Source: Lepas anatifera (lineage: Eukaryota > Arthropoda > Thecostraca > Lepadidae). Taken from it: DNA of 64,000 nt. This document shows positions 25,234 to 52,562 of the stretch, in pieces (positions within the stretch are counted from its first letter, which is position 1; each line of letters begins with the position of its first letter). Location of the stretch: contig JAOTON010002087.1 of assembly GCA_034440635.1 (NCBI GenBank), forward strand, positions 186,001 to 250,000, written 5' to 3'. Under the pieces are notes generated by a model. The model had not been told where the DNA came from, did not search any database, and was given only the letters and a program-made list of their open reading frames with translations. The translations under genes were made by a program, and so were the position numbers.

Positions 25234-26272
25234 GCATACAAACACTAATGCTCGCATTTACTGCAACGCGAGAAGTGAGAAAAAGAGACAAAAATGAATT
25301 AGATCTGCCACTTCCTAAACCTCAACTGGACATTACTACTGCACCATCTAGCCTGACTAAAAATAACAGCTATTTTAATAATCTAGTTTGGCGGAGCAAT
25401 GTTGGCAGCAGCATGATAATTACAAGATTTGAAGTGGTTTTAGACTGCCATTATCTGCCAAGTTTTTATTTCAGACCCTAATTGATATGTAAGAATACAG
25501 AAAATCCAATTGATAGAAGCTTTCGACCTCACGTCATCTTAGCCTCGCACCATCGGCCCCGCATAAGCTTTTTTTCTGAGTAATGTGAGAAATTTTACCA
25601 GCAAGGCACATCTAACCTGCAAAGACCGGCTTTCGCAAAATTCCCAGGCGGGCGGAGACCTCAGCGACCCGTAAACAACCCTCCTTTCCCTTTCGACCGG
25701 ACGCAGGAGGCATTTAAATGGCGGGCAAACAAGTCTCCGCAAGGCCTGCGGCGGCCGCGCGGACCGAGTGACGGGCCAGGTTCATCGGCCGATACTCCAT
25801 TGACGAGCTTGCCGGCACAGCGTAAATGAATGTCTCGCGTGTGTGTGATGTAACAGCTAATGTGGTCCATACTCTTGTAACGCACTATATTTAGAATTAA
25901 CGGTTGTAATCTCACTTAGTGCGTTAAGGCTCAATTTGACTTTTCACTGGGAACCTTGCATGAGAACGATGGGCTTGATATCGTACATGACGTAGTGCTT
26001 TTGTTATATATAACCTACTCGACGAAAGGTAATTTAGGCTTGTAAATAATCCATAGTGAATAGCACCACGCGTTCGTTGATGATTGATCATAACTAGACT
26101 AACTGGAAAGTAAATATTATGTATAATTGCAAATAATAACCACATTAGGAGTGCATACCAAAAGAAAAACTAAGCTATAATTGATAATACTGAAAACTTC
26201 ATGCCAGAGGTTTTGTCCTCTTCTCAATTTGCTTTAAAGCCTAACATATCGTTGCTAAATATCAACGGCTAC
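25234..26272. other. Unassigned DNA
   Basis: Includes a GC-rich patch (25620-25790) with short frames on the minus strand, none recognisable. Confidence 0.35.
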
Positions 26273-27119
26273 CAGGGGCGCAGCCAGAGCTTTCGTATGG
26301 GGGGGCACACCAACTTTGAGGGGCACCCCGGGGAAAAAAGGGCACTTTTTAACTAACCTAAAAAACTTACTATATCTTTGTTATATCATTTTTTGGGCAT
26401 CTTTGGTTCAATAAAAATACAAAGAAATCATTGGCGGAGAAGGAAAACTCGATTAAAACCGAAAAAAGGAACAAAATATCACCAAAATGCCATGGAAGTA
26501 GCCAAAACACTACTTTTTGGATAGATTTAAGGACAGCCAACTCATGCAAGTACTTAACATCAGCGGAGCATGTGATATCTGTTACAATGTGTAGGTTAAG
26601 GCATATTGGAGTCGAATTTTTTATGCCCACTGGTTTTGTCGTGACGAGTGAACCCTGGCTGAATGCGGATTAAGTTCCTTGCCTCCCACAATCGCCTTGG
26701 GACGAGGAGTAGCATAGTGTCTTTGAAAGAACACATTTTTGCTGCCGGAAAAAATTTGGGAGATACCTTTTGAACGCGTTTATTAAGTTCCATATTCGCA
26801 AGGCTCGGTCCCAGTTAAGAGTAAATAAAAGATGAACTGGCTGGTGGTTTGGATGGGGATGGTGTGACAGGGCTGAAAATTGTGAAAACTATTTCTTCAT
26901 TTAAATTAATCAGTAGAAATCCTGGTTTAGGGGACTGTGCTCTGAGCTCAGGGGCACATGCCTTTTTATCATCCCTTCCCAGAATCCACCAGTATAATAA
27001 GCAATTTATATAACCAGGGGTGCCTAGGTATCACAAGCCGTTTTAGAGATTCCTCATTCCTCGTTAGCTCCGTTTTACAAGGGGAGTTTCCATTGTGTTC
27101 TTATTCCCCATCTATTCAA

Positions 27120-29020
27120 GACCAGCTCTGGGGCCCCCAAGTGTGGATCAGAGGCTTCCAGAGCAACTTCCCCCATCCCCCCAGTTGTGCCTCCAGGGAA
27201 TAGACTAGCTCAGTGACCCCGCCCGCAGATGATGGGAGTTGGCCTTGTGTTCTTATTATCTATCTATTCAAGATCACCCCAGGGGCCCCTGATGTAGATC
27301 AGGGCCACAGAGCAGCTCATGCTTCACCCAGGGACTAGACTAGCTCATTGGTCCCAGAGATGAGGTCATCAGACTAGCTCAATGGGCCACAGATAGGCTC
27401 ATAGGGCCTTAAACCAGTTCAAGAAGCCCCAGAACAGTTTAAGGCGCCAGATCACTTCAGGGGGCCTCAAGCCAACTTAAGGGGCTCTCACAAGCTCAGC
27501 GCCCAGACCAGCTCAGGGTACCCTCAGAACCTAGATCCGCTCTTGGGCCCCAGATCAGCTCTTGGGGCCCCAGATCAGTTCAGGAACCTCAAGTCAGGTC
27601 AGGGGGCAAGATCAAGTCAGGGGCACTAATTCAGCTCAGGAGTCCCTCACCAGCTCGGGGCCCAAGCAGTTCAAAAGCCCCAGAGGTGCTCAGGGGACAC
27701 CAGATCGGCCCATAGGGCACCAGATCAGCCCAGGGGACAAACAATCAGATCAGTGGTCCCCGACCAGCTCGGGGCTCAGATCAGCTCGGGAATACCAGAT
27801 CAAGTCAGGAGGCACTTAATCAGCCCAGGAGCCCCATACCATCTCAGAGGCCCTCACCAACCCCTGTGGGCCCAGCTCAGCTCAGGGCCTGGGAGCTGCT
27901 CAGGAAATCACATATTAACCCAGGAGGCCCGGGTCAGCTTAAAGGGCACCATATTAGCAATGGGGCACCAGACTAGCTCAGAGGGAATAAGATGGGCTCA
28001 GGAGACACACTGATTATTCAGCAAGCACCAGATCCACTCAGGGGGCATTAGTTGAGTTCAGGAGGCAGTATATCTGCTCAGGGTACACCACATCGATCAG
28101 CACAGGGGGCATGTTCAAGTCAGGGGCACTAAATCAGCTCAGGGATCCCTCACCAGCTCGGGGCCCAATCAGTTCAAAAGCCCCAGAGCTGCTCAGGGGA
28201 AACCAGATGCCCATAGGGCACCAGATCAGCTCCGGGCACAAACAATCAGATCAGTGGTCCCCGACCAGCTCGGGAATACCAGATCAAGTCAGGAGGCACT
28301 TAATTAGCTCAGTAGCCCCATACCATCTCAAGGGCCCTCATCAGCCTCTGTGGGCCCAGCTCAGCTCAGGGCTTTAGATCTGCTCATGAAATCACGGAAG
28401 GAGGCCCAGTTCAGCTTAAAGGGCACCAGATTAGCTCAGGGGCACCAGACTAGCTCAAAGGGCATCAGATGGGCTCAGGAGGCACCAGATAGACTAAGGG
28501 GCATTAGTGCAGCTCAGGTGGCACCAGATCGGTCCGCTCGGGGTCCAGATCAGCTCCCAGCCCCCAGATTATGGCAGGAGCCTAAATCAGCTCAGGGAGC
28601 AACATAACAGCTCAGGGGACACAAGGTGGGCTCAGGGCCCACCAAACCAGCTCAGGGGGGGACCAGACCATCTAAGGAGACATCAATAATCAGGTTGAGG
28701 GGGCACCTATTCAGCTGAAGAGGCACCATATTGACTTAGGAAACAGAATCAACTTGGGGAGGCATGAGATCAGTTCGGGGGCCCGAATCAGCTCATGGGG
28801 CACTAAATCAGCTATTAGGGCACCAAACAAGCTCGGAAGCATTAGACTAACTCAGAGAGCATTATATAGGTTCAGGAGGCACAATTATTTGCTCAGGGGG
28901 GGGGGGCACTCGATCGACTCAGGAACACCATATCAGCTTAGGGGGCAAGTAATTAGCTCAAGGGGCCAAGACCAGCTGAGAGGCCACGAGATGAGCTCAA
29001 GGAGCACCAGATTGGCTTCA
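27120..29020. repeat. Degenerate 19-20-bp satellite
   Basis: Many imperfect copies of a unit close to GGGGCACCAGATCAGCTCA. A larger duplication is visible: the block from about 27600 to 27900 recurs from about 28110 to 28375 with small changes. All frames through it are by-products. Confidence 0.9.
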
Positions 29021-30953
29021 ACCGTACGATTATTGGCGACAATGAGGCATTAGGTGGACACATACTAGGTGCCCATACTCTTCCCGGGTGCTTGGAAAGG
29101 CGATAGAATGCCCTAGCTGACCGAGAAAGGTATTAAGTTGTCCAACAATAGTTTCAATCGCTACATTCGGTCCAGTTACATCTAGGTTCAACGGCTAGGG
29201 CACTAAATTTTGAGCGGCACGGCCCAAATTGGGTACACCACCTGGCAATCAAAAGGGCACCCCGGCAGTGATGGGGGGCACGTGTCCCCTGTGCCTTCCT
29301 GGCTGCACCCCTGGACAGTACATCAACTCCGGGAGGCATTAAATAAGCTCAGGGGGCCCGGATCAGCTCAAGGGGCACGAAAACAGCTAAAAGGACACCA
29401 GGCAAGCTCGGAGACATCAAACTAACTCAGAGAGTATTTTATAGGCTCAGAAGGCACACTTATTTTCTCAGGAGGGCACCAGATTGACTACGAGGAGCAC
29501 CAGATCAGCTCAGAGGGCACATGATCAGCTCCAGGGGGCCACCAGATGAGCTCAGCCCGTACGATTGGTTAGGCTATTATCTGGAAACTGAGGATTACGT
29601 GCCTTTGCCCTCTTCCCGGGTGCTTGGAAAGGCGACAGAATGCCCTAGCTGACCAAAAAGGCACTTAAGTTGTCAAACAATAGTTGAAATCGCTAAATGC
29701 GGTCTAGTTACATCTAGGTTCAACGCGCTTAGGGCACTAAATTTCGAGCGGCACGGCCCAAATTGGGTACACCACCTGGCAATCAAAAGGGCACCCCGGC
29801 ACCGATGGGGGCACGTGTCCCCTGTGCCTTCCTGGCTGCCCCCTGGACAGTACATAAACTCCGGGAGGCATTAAATAAGCTCAGGGGGCCCGGATCAGCT
29901 CAAGGGGCACTAAAACAGCTAATAGGGCACCAAGCAAGCTCGGAGGCATCAGACTAACTCAGAGAGCATTGTATAGGTTCAGAAGGCACAATTATTTTCT
30001 CAGGGAGGGGGCACCAGATTGACTACGAGGGCACCAGATCAGCTCAGAAAGCACATGATCAGCTCCAGGGGGCACCAGATGAGCTCCGCCCGTACGATTA
30101 TTGGACGATGAGGCATTATCTGGAAACTGATTACGTGCCTATTCTCTTTCCGGGTGCTTGGAAAGGCGACAGAATGTTTAAGGTGACCAAAAAGGCACTT
30201 AATTGTCAAACAATAGTTGAAATCGCTAAATGCGGCCTAGTTCCATCTAGGTTCAACGGCGTAGGGCAGTAAATTTCGAGCGGCACGGCCCAAAGAGGGT
30301 ACACCACCTGGCAATCAAAAGGGCACCCGGCACCGATGGGGGCACGTGCCCCCTGTGCCCCTGGCTGCGGTCCTGGACCGTAGATAAACTACGGGAGGTA
30401 TTAAATAAGTTCAGGGGGCCCGGATCAGCTCAAGGGGCACTAAAACAGCTAATAGGGCACCAGGCAAGCTCGGCGGTATCAGACTAACTCAGAGAACATT
30501 ATATAGATTGAGAAAGCACAATTATTTTCTCGGGGGGGGGCACCAGATTGACAACGAGGGCATCAGATCAGCTCAGAGGGCATATGATCAGCTCCAGGGT
30601 TCAAGACCAGCGCTCAGGGGGCACCAGATGAGCTCAAGGGGCACCAGATTAGCTCTGCCCATACGATTATTGGCGACGATGAGGCATTATCTGGAAACGG
30701 ATTACGTGCCTATCCTCTTCCCGGGTGCTTGGAAAGGCGACAGAATGCCCTAACTGACCAAAAAGGCACTTAATTGTCAAACAATAGTTTAAATCACTAA
30801 ATGCAGTCTAGTTCCATCTAGGCTCAACGACGTAGGGCACCAAATTTCGAGCGGCACGGCCCAAAAAGGGCACACCACCTGTCAATCAAAAGGGCACCCC
30901 GGCACCGATGGGGGGGGCACGTGCCCCCTGTGCCCCCCCTGGCTGCGCCACTG
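29020..30953. repeat. Higher-order tandem repeat, about 540-bp unit, includes the transposon right end
   Basis: Marker phrases recur at about 540-bp spacing. CGTACGATT is near 29023, 29560 and 30097, with the variant CATACGATT near 30660. TTCCCGGGTGCTTGGAAAGG follows each time with minor changes, and CACCACCTGGCAATCAAAAGG later. Every unit also contains a copy of the element's right terminus (GGGGGCACGTG followed by CTGGCTGC), and only the last is followed by the true target duplication. Confidence 0.88.
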
Positions 30954-31009
30954 ACGGCTACAATTTAGCATTTACACCATATCATCGCCATCACCGCTGG
31001 TTCTGGTTC

Positions 31010-31700
31010 TAGCCTCCACTAGAACCAGAACCGTTGTTCTCACGGGCCGGAAAGTTCTCCCTTTCAGATTCCAGACGAGGAGGGGACGCGGGAGCCGAGG
31101 AAGCTGCACGTCCTGTTCCGATGACAGCACCATGCAATGCAGATCGGTCTCCGCTCCCTCGGCGACGGACGCAGATCAGCGGCGAGGCTGCACACATCGC
31201 GGCCACGGCCTCTCCTCCCGGCGCACCGGCCAGATAGCCGGCGGTCAAATCACCCTCCTCCGGTGACGGACGCGCGGTCGGCAGCACCCGCGCAAACAAC
31301 AACAGCCGTCCGTTCACCCTCCCAGCAGGCTCGCAGAACCCGAGGTCATGAGCCGATGACCGCGGCGGCAACCTCACAGCGAGCACGCTGGAGCGCTGAT
31401 TCTGGGGCAGCCCATGCCATCTCTCGGCTGCGCCTGAACCTTCAGTGCACCTGCCAGCCGCACGTGGGCAGCAGAACTGGCCCCAGGTGAAGCTGCAGGG
31501 CAGGAGGAGCGGTGGCGGGAGGAAGGAATAAATAGGCGAGGACGATGAGATGGGGGACTCTTCATCGGACTCTCTCCACCGGCGCTGGCTCTCCATCGGA
31601 CTTCTCTCTTCTTCGGCACTCCTCTCGGACGGCTCGGGACATCGGAGAGCGAGGGCGGCAGGCCCTTGCTGAAGTCTTCGAGTGCAGTGAAGCGAGTGAC
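31010..31700. promoter_or_regulatory. CpG-rich block, possible promoter or first-exon region
   Basis: GC content and CpG density rise sharply compared with flanks. Overlapping frames open on both strands (minus 31596-31009 is 195 codons) but none has recognisable domains. Overlapping frames on both strands are expected in GC-rich DNA. Could be a CpG island. Direction and gene are unknown. Confidence 0.35.
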
Positions 31701-32150
31701 AGGCTGCGATGTGAGTGAGGTGTTAGTGCAATGTGAGTGTGTGTGTAGTATGAGTGTGTAAGTATGACTGTTCTTTGGAGTACCATGGGCTGTGTGTGGT
31801 TTATTGTTTTGGAATTCTATTTTGGCTTCATTCTATGATTCTGTTTTAACTTCGGCCATTCCCTCATCGTTTTGGCATTATACATCGTACTTAAAATTCT
31901 CCTTTTCTGTAATAAACTGTCTAAAGTGGAACATAACTCGTTATTCCTCGCAAAAGTGAGCGGCGTAAAGAGCGCAAAAGAGAGCCCGATCTACAGATCA
32001 TTTTGAGCAGCTCGGACACTACTTAGCAGACGAGATACATCTCGAAAACATCACTAAAGAACGTCATTTTAGCATTGGAAGCTCGGCCATATCCAACCTG
32101 ACAAAATAAGTAAAGAAAAAGGCAAAAAGTCTCACAGTAACAGAAAAATG
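31701..32150. other. Unassigned DNA
   Basis: TG-rich then AT-rich sequence with no gene seen. Short (TGTG)-type repeats lie near 31733-31745. Confidence 0.35.
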
Positions 32151-32159
32151 ACCGGGCGC

Positions 32160-32913
32160 AGCACCGTGGTTGAGGGGTCTTCCTTTCATCTCATTATTAT
32201 CCCACCATCTCTGAAATTTCTTGCCCTGGGCCACACTAGGTCAGGTCACCAGGCGAGGTCAAACAAGGTCACCTCACTTCATGCTTCAGCTCTACCATAG
32301 CTACATTTCTAAGCCTATCGATTTGAAAATTTCTACACCTAATGATCCCTCCAGGGTCTCCAAAATTTATATCCAAGATGTGTCTATTTAGTGACCTGAG
32401 GTCAGGTCATGAATAGAAGTGACGTCTCCATTGAAAACGCATGGGAAAAGCTGTCTTATGGTCTAAAATTCACAACAAATATTGCAAGGGGACATATTCC
32501 TTAGAAAAGTATTCTTGGCCACCCTTTCACAGATTCCAGGGGCGATGTTTGCCCTTTGACCTATCTGAGGTCATCTCAGGTCACCAGGGGTTAAAAACGG
32601 TATTTTGACGATACTGTATGACCTAATTAAGCCAGAGCCCTGAGTTAAACGTTATCGTGTATGTCTCGTCACTGGCTTTCATTTGATATACGGCAAGGTC
32701 ACTTCCTGACCTTTTGTGATCTCAGACCAAGTTTGGTCAAGAGGTGCCCTCTGAAGGTCAAACCACTGGCGGGAGATCATTATGTTTCACATGGCGGAGA
32801 AAGCCCGGACATTTTCCTATAAGATGTACTTTACCAGATCTGTAGCTAGCCCCCATATTTTCGAGTTAGAGGGGGCCGAAGGTGACACCGGGCCCCAGTG
32901 GGGCGCGGGTTAA
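32160..32913. mobile_element. AGGTCA-rich TTAA element, copy J, left edge unclear
   Basis: The right end CCCCAGTGGGGCGCGGGTTAA has the family pattern. Half-site clusters lie at 32239-32275, 32393-32412 and 32562-32585 (for example GAGGTCATCTCAGGTCACC). I find no matching left TTAA terminus, so the left edge is approximate. Confidence 0.5.
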
Positions 32914-33079
32914 GCTGTGAGTGATCTTCAGCTATAACTCGACTATAGCTGAAGATGTGAGGTCGAAAGCTTTTATCGATTTGTTCTTTTTGTATTCTTA
33001 TACATATAAATTCACGACTAGAATAACAAACTTGGCCGATTATGGTCAGTTTTCAAACCACTTTAAAACTTTATGTAGT

Positions 33080-34171
33080 CAATGGCGGATCTAGCCGATA
33101 GGTCTGGGAGACAAGCCAAAGTCGATAAGCAAAAAAAAACGTAAAGTGGTGAGAATATTCCACAATTTAACTAGCCGGTGGGCTTTGGGGGTGGGCCCAA
33201 GGGTCGAAAAGAAAAAGAAAAAACGCGGGGTGGCCACAAGATGCTTATTTTTGGTATCCAAGGCTTAACACGCGCATTGACGGGGGTCTGAGCCACCTTC
33301 GCTTTGACGAGGGGGCGGGTACCCGCCCCTAAGATCTCGAGAGCCACGGTAGGTAGCGAAAAACGGTAAGCGACGTTGAGTAGCCCATCCACTTCTCCAT
33401 CGAAAATATTTGAACCATTTTTTGTCAGGTCACATTTAAGGTCACCGAGGTCAAAACATGCCGTAATAGGGATAACATGTAAATTAAGTTTTCCGGCCAT
33501 TACATCTGAACAAACAAAGATAGCGCAAAACGACTTAAACTTTATGAATCCTCGCAGCAAGCCGAATCGAATGATATATGATTTGACCTTGCTAGGTCAA
33601 ATCAAGGATTTGACCTGACCTGAGGTCAGGTCAGGGTCAAACTATATAAAATGCATATCATTAGAACTGCAGAGCCATGGCAAGTCTAATGCAGCTAAAA
33701 TAAACGCTCTATCACTATCCGTTACTGAGTTATACAGTAAAAACTATTTTTCCCATGTATTTCCAAGGGGAGGTCATGCCTTGTATTTGACCTTAGGTCA
33801 TCGATATCGAAAATACCGGAAAATATTTTAGAAAACTCGGTGGGCCCAATATTTGATATGAGTTTCAATCGGATAAGTTCACCCTGCTCCGACTTATGCT
33901 GTCTTAAACTTTTTTTGAGGTCAGGTCACTTGACCTGTACTGCTGACCTGACCTGAGATTACCTAACCTTAAAATTTTCACAGAAGTTGTAAAAACGATG
34001 AGGGAAAAGGTATGTCAAGTACGGCGGCGCTACGCGCCGCCGTTTTTCTGCTATCCGAAAAAACCGAGGGGGGGCGGGTACCCGCCCCCCGTCAATGCGG
34101 GTGTTAATGCCCGAGCTTTTCCGTTTCGGTGGTGTCAAATGCACTTTTGCTCCTCCCTGGATCCGCTACTG
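33080..34171. mobile_element. hAT-like element containing a TTAA element
   Basis: The left end CAATGGCGGATCTAGCC matches the right terminus of the nested element at 20810-21338 (reverse complement). The right end GGATCCGCTACTG is its partner. Flanks TATGTAGT (33072-33079) and AATCTAGT (34172-34179) agree at 6 of 8 positions, consistent with an old duplication. Most of its interior is TTAA copy B. Confidence 0.7.
33265..34107 (+). mobile_element. AGGTCA-rich TTAA element, copy B (best preserved)
   Basis: TTAA at both edges. Termini CACGCGCATTGACGGGG and CCCCGTCAATGCGGGTG. Dense half-sites include GACCTGACCTGAGGTCAGG (33616 onward) and GAGGTCAGGTCACTTGACC (33917 onward). A 9-bp GC stem with a TAC loop lies near 34020-34045 and is followed by a T-run. 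Copy C (51393-52196) is nearly colinear. No coding frame. Confidence 0.8.
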
Positions 34172-34179
34172 AATCTAGT

Positions 34180-34440
34180 TCGATGAACTGAAAACAGTTA
34201 GAAAAGAGTTTAAAATATCCCATCTGAAACGGGAAAGAACCCAATGAATTCAAGGTAAAAGAGATAAAATTCGGCGAGAAGAGTTAACTAGCTGATCTGG
34301 TATTGGGTGGTCATCAGGCGAGGAAGCAATACTACCACCATACTCGTGTCACGAGCGGCCTTCTAGACAACCGCGGTATCTCCTAAGCTCCCAAAACTGC
34401 CAATAAAGTTTGGAAAAATTCCAGCCACCAGATCTTTAAC
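34180..34440. other. Unassigned spacer
   Basis: Nothing recognised between the hAT-like element and the SINE. Confidence 0.3.
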
Positions 34441-34444
34441 ATCT

Positions 34445-34640
34445 TATAATAATAATCACTATTGGGGTTGAACGACACACCAACTGTAAAGGTCATACGG
34501 TGTCGCAAACTCTCACCTTGCTGGGGGAGATTTGGAGAGATCAGATGGACTTATTCAGAGGCTCCGCCGGGAATTGAACCCGGGACTGGTGACTTAGTAG
34601 ACAGACGCACTATTCACGTGACCCCCTGTCCCCTATTGAG
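34445..34640 (-). repeat. tRNA-derived SINE
   Basis: On the minus strand, a tRNA-like head contains a perfect T-arm (CCGGG stem, TTCAATT loop, CCCGG) as a B box. A body follows with GACACCGTATGACC and CAGTTGGTGTGTCGTTC, then an ATTATTATTAT-like tail (34445-34455). The A-box side is degenerate. A related body fragment is at 42800-42860. Confidence 0.7.
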
Positions 34641-35473
34641 AAGTTTCAAAACCCAAATATTTTGCCCCATGAGGTGCAGATAATGCCTTCCATATGGTAT
34701 GGACCATAACCTGGCACCTATCTTACTCATCTGGTGCGTCGGGCATGGGTAAGATGCATCAACACAGCTTTCTAAAAGAATAAAAGATGGTAGGACAGTT
34801 TTAGCACCTTTCCTTTTCTTTCATGTCACCATTATATTTCAAAATCGTAGTGGCGTGATCAGAAATAACCCCTTCTGTTGCAGGGTGAGTTGCAGGGGGC
34901 CCAAAAGCCAAGACAGTGACGGGTTGAAAGAGTGGATACTAATGCTTATCAGGACTATCACGGTATAAATTTAGTGTATCTTGATGATAATTGAAGTTTA
35001 ACCCCATATCGATAGGAAAGGGTGACCGTACCCTCTACGTGGGATGAGTGTATGCGAAGAAAATAAATGGCACAAATGTATCTCCAGTGCGTTTGTATGC
35101 AAACTAGTTTGATGCTTCGGGCAGGCACAATGCATCCAATATTTGTATCACATTGCAAAGCCGGCTGGGCATGGACCTGCTGGAGCACCTGAAGTGCCGG
35201 TACAGGTGCTGTGTCTTATACAGAGATATTCATATCTTTATCATGTATTTCTCACTTAAGGCACGTTCCCATAATGCACAATCTGGCACGAGCACACACC
35301 AGCGGCGCACCAATGGCAGTGCACCACGGGTCAAGGCGGTGGCGCTTAACGGCCAAAAATACTGAAGTAGATATAAAAGTTGTACTTGGAAAACATCGAC
35401 ACTGCTATTTACAGAGACAGATTGTGTATTTGTGTGTAGACAGATAGAGCTGGTTAGAGATAATGAGGTGGTG
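34641..35473. other. Downstream flank of the RhoGAP gene
   Basis: No polyadenylation signal could be assigned with confidence. AATAAA on the minus strand is not seen close to the stop at 35474, so the 3' UTR may extend through this region. No other gene recognised. Confidence 0.3.
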
Positions 35474-50300
<14,827 letters not shown>

Positions 50301-50399
50301 CTGCCGATATCGAAGAACACGTATCAACCACCAAAGCAGGCCTACTTTTGATAATCAGACATTTATACACTTTAAAGCCTCACCGTTTTAACCGCACGC

Positions 50400-50860
50400 C
50401 CAATTAACGGCACCTTAGGGGATTTCACGAGCCCGCGAAGGTACATCGCCTTTGTGTGTGAACTGCGGAGTGAGGTATGTTTCAGACGCGCCACGTCAGT
50501 GAATCTAGGAGGGTCCGTGTGGGCTCCTGGAGGGGTTCGTGCTCACCATTGAGCTGCATGAACTGGCTGCATAACACAACTGGCAAGGTGACGCCTCATC
50601 CCCAGCCATTTCTGGAGGAACGACCACACACCTTCTCTTACCCCTGCGACCTGCACCAAACAAGAGGAGCGCCTCCGGCCGGGAGCCGACTAGCCCTGGC
50701 CGACACACCATTTTCACAAACGAATCCCAATCCAAACGGTTACTTCTGGAGTTGGGAAGAGTCTGAACCTGGACCCTCCCTGAAGATCTGGTGAAGAAGA
50801 AAAAGAAGGGTCTATGGGAAGACTGGTGAGAGATACGTGTCACAATCCCTGGCTATGGAG
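50400..50860 (-). other. Possible upstream exon material of the RhoGAP gene
   Basis: Acceptor-like CACTCCGCAG near 50464 and ATGCAG near 50568 precede short open stretches (for example MQLNGEHEPLQEPTRTLLDS). I cannot choose a frame or match a family, so the exon immediately 5' of the GAP domain remains unassigned. Confidence 0.2.
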
Positions 50861-51392
50861 ATGTGTGCCTAATGACGGCGACAGTTTGCACTTCATCAGG
50901 TTTTCTTAGGCGTTTTCAGAGTTAATCATTCTTTTCTGTTCTCATGTGTGAATACATCGCACCAGTAAGGTGGTCAGAAAACATGGACACATGTAGCGTT
51001 GACAGTTGACGTGAATTAATATTCCAGTCATCATCCTTATCGGTCGTCAGAAATTCTTTCAGAAAAGGCGATGCCAATCAAAACGTCGCAATCGTGGTGG
51101 CTGTGACCCGTTTACATTTCTTATCAATACTCTTGATCCCAGGCAATCTGAGAGAACTCTTCTTCTTGTAAATTTATATTTTTCTTATTTGCCACCACCG
51201 TGCCGCAGCTGGCAAAGGCACCACGCTTGGGTGTGGAAGGCCCCTGGATCAAGGCTGACCTGTGGCAGCCTTTTCCGCGGCCGCCTCCTACCCAGGAGAT
51301 AGCGGTACACTGGGGAGTGCGCACCGCAGCAGTGGAATCAACGCCGTGCCAGCCGACTTCACTGTTTGTGGGTGCATGGGCCTGATCGGCCT

Positions 51393-52196
51393 TTAACACG
51401 CGTATTGACGGGGGTCTGAGCCACCTTCGCTTTGACGAGGGGGGTGGGTACCTGCCCCCTAAGATCTCGAGGACCACGGGAGGTAGCGAAAAACGGTAAA
51501 CGGCGTTGAGTAGCCCCTCCACTTCACCATCGAAAATATTTGCACCATTTTTTGTCAGGTCACATTTAAGGTCACGAGAGGTCAAAACATGCCGTCATAG
51601 GAATAACATGTAAATGAAGGTTTTCGGACATTACATCTGAACAAGTAAAATAAAGCAAAACGACTTAAACTATATGAATCCTCGCAGCAAGCCGAATCGA
51701 ATGATATATAATTTCACTTTGCTAGGTCAAATCAAGGATTTGTTCTGACCTGAGGTCAGGTCTGGGTCAACTTATATAGAATGCATATTATTAGAAACGC
51801 AGACAAGGCGAATCTAATGCAGCTAAAATGAATGCTTTATCACCATCCGTTACAGATTTATTCAGTCACAACCATTTTTCACATGTATTTCCAATGGAGA
51901 GGTCATGGTTCGTACCTGACCTTAGGTCATCGATATAAAAAATACCTTGGACCACATTTTGGAGAACTCGGTAGGCCCATTATGTGATATGAGTTTCAAT
52001 CGGATAAGTTCACTTATGCTATCTTAAACTTTTTGAGGTCAGGTCAGTTGACCTGTACTGGCGACCTGACCTGAGATGACCCCACCTTAAAATTTTCACA
52101 GCAGTCGTAAAAATGATTAGAGAAAAGGTATGCCAAGTACGGCGGCGCTAAGCGCCGTCCGTCTTTAGCACGCGCCCCCGTCAATGCGCGTGCTAA
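51393..52196 (+). mobile_element. AGGTCA-rich TTAA element, copy C
   Basis: Left TTAA then CACGCGTATTGACGGGGG. Right CCCCGTCAATGCGCGTG then CTAA. Colinear with copy B for about 800 bp, including GATTTGTTCTGACCTGAGG and the GC hairpin GGCGGCGCTAAGCGCC near the right end. Confidence 0.8.
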
Positions 52197-52336
52197 AAGT
52201 GATCCACCGGTCCGGTCTCTCGTCCGCGGCCCTCATGCGAGTACACTTTTAGCACGCGCCCCCGTCAATGTGCGTGCTAAAAGTGATCCACCGGTCCGGT
52301 CTCTCGTCCGCGGCCCTCATGCGAGGATTCGGCCTG
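52165..52336. repeat. 86-bp tandem duplication containing a TTAA-element right end
   Basis: TAGCACGCGCCCCCGTCAAT starts at 52165 and again 86 bp later. Each copy is followed by GTGATCCACCGGTCCGG. The terminus of copy C plus flank has been duplicated once. Confidence 0.85.
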
Positions 52337-52516
52337 TGCCGGGCGCTGCGGCTTGGGGAGACCGGAGCAGCCTATGGCCCGCCAAGTGCGGTGCCGCTGT
52401 CCCGTAAGGGTGCCGGCAAATGGAAACTTCCGCTCTGTACATAGTGTAAGTGCGTTCTATGAATGATACTAGCTACTAACAAAAAATTTTCCGGGGAAAG
52501 GAACACAAAAATATTA

Positions 52517-52523
<7 letters not shown>

Positions 52524-52560
<37 letters not shown>
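52524..52560. repeat. (AT)n microsatellite
   Basis: About 18 AT dinucleotides. Confidence 0.95.

Positions 52561-52562
<2 letters not shown>

Larger units (their letters stand above)
26273..30953. mobile_element. 4.7-kb hAT-like non-autonomous element with perfect 8-bp duplication
   Basis: Left end CAGGGGCGCAGCCAG. The right end reverse complements to CAGTGGCGCAGCCAGG. ACGGCTAC occurs at 26265-26272 and again at 30954-30961. From 27.1 kb on, the interior is satellite and higher-order repeat. The first 850 bp hold only short frames without transposase motifs. Size and ends fit a non-autonomous hAT whose interior expanded by tandem duplication. Confidence 0.88.

Noticed and set aside
31009..31596. 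195-codon minus frame
   Set aside because: Equally open frames occur on the other strand of the same GC-rich block, and there are no domains or splice context.
34555..34640. Functional tRNA gene
   Set aside because: Only the T-arm is intact. The A-box side and acceptor stem do not pair, and a SINE body follows.
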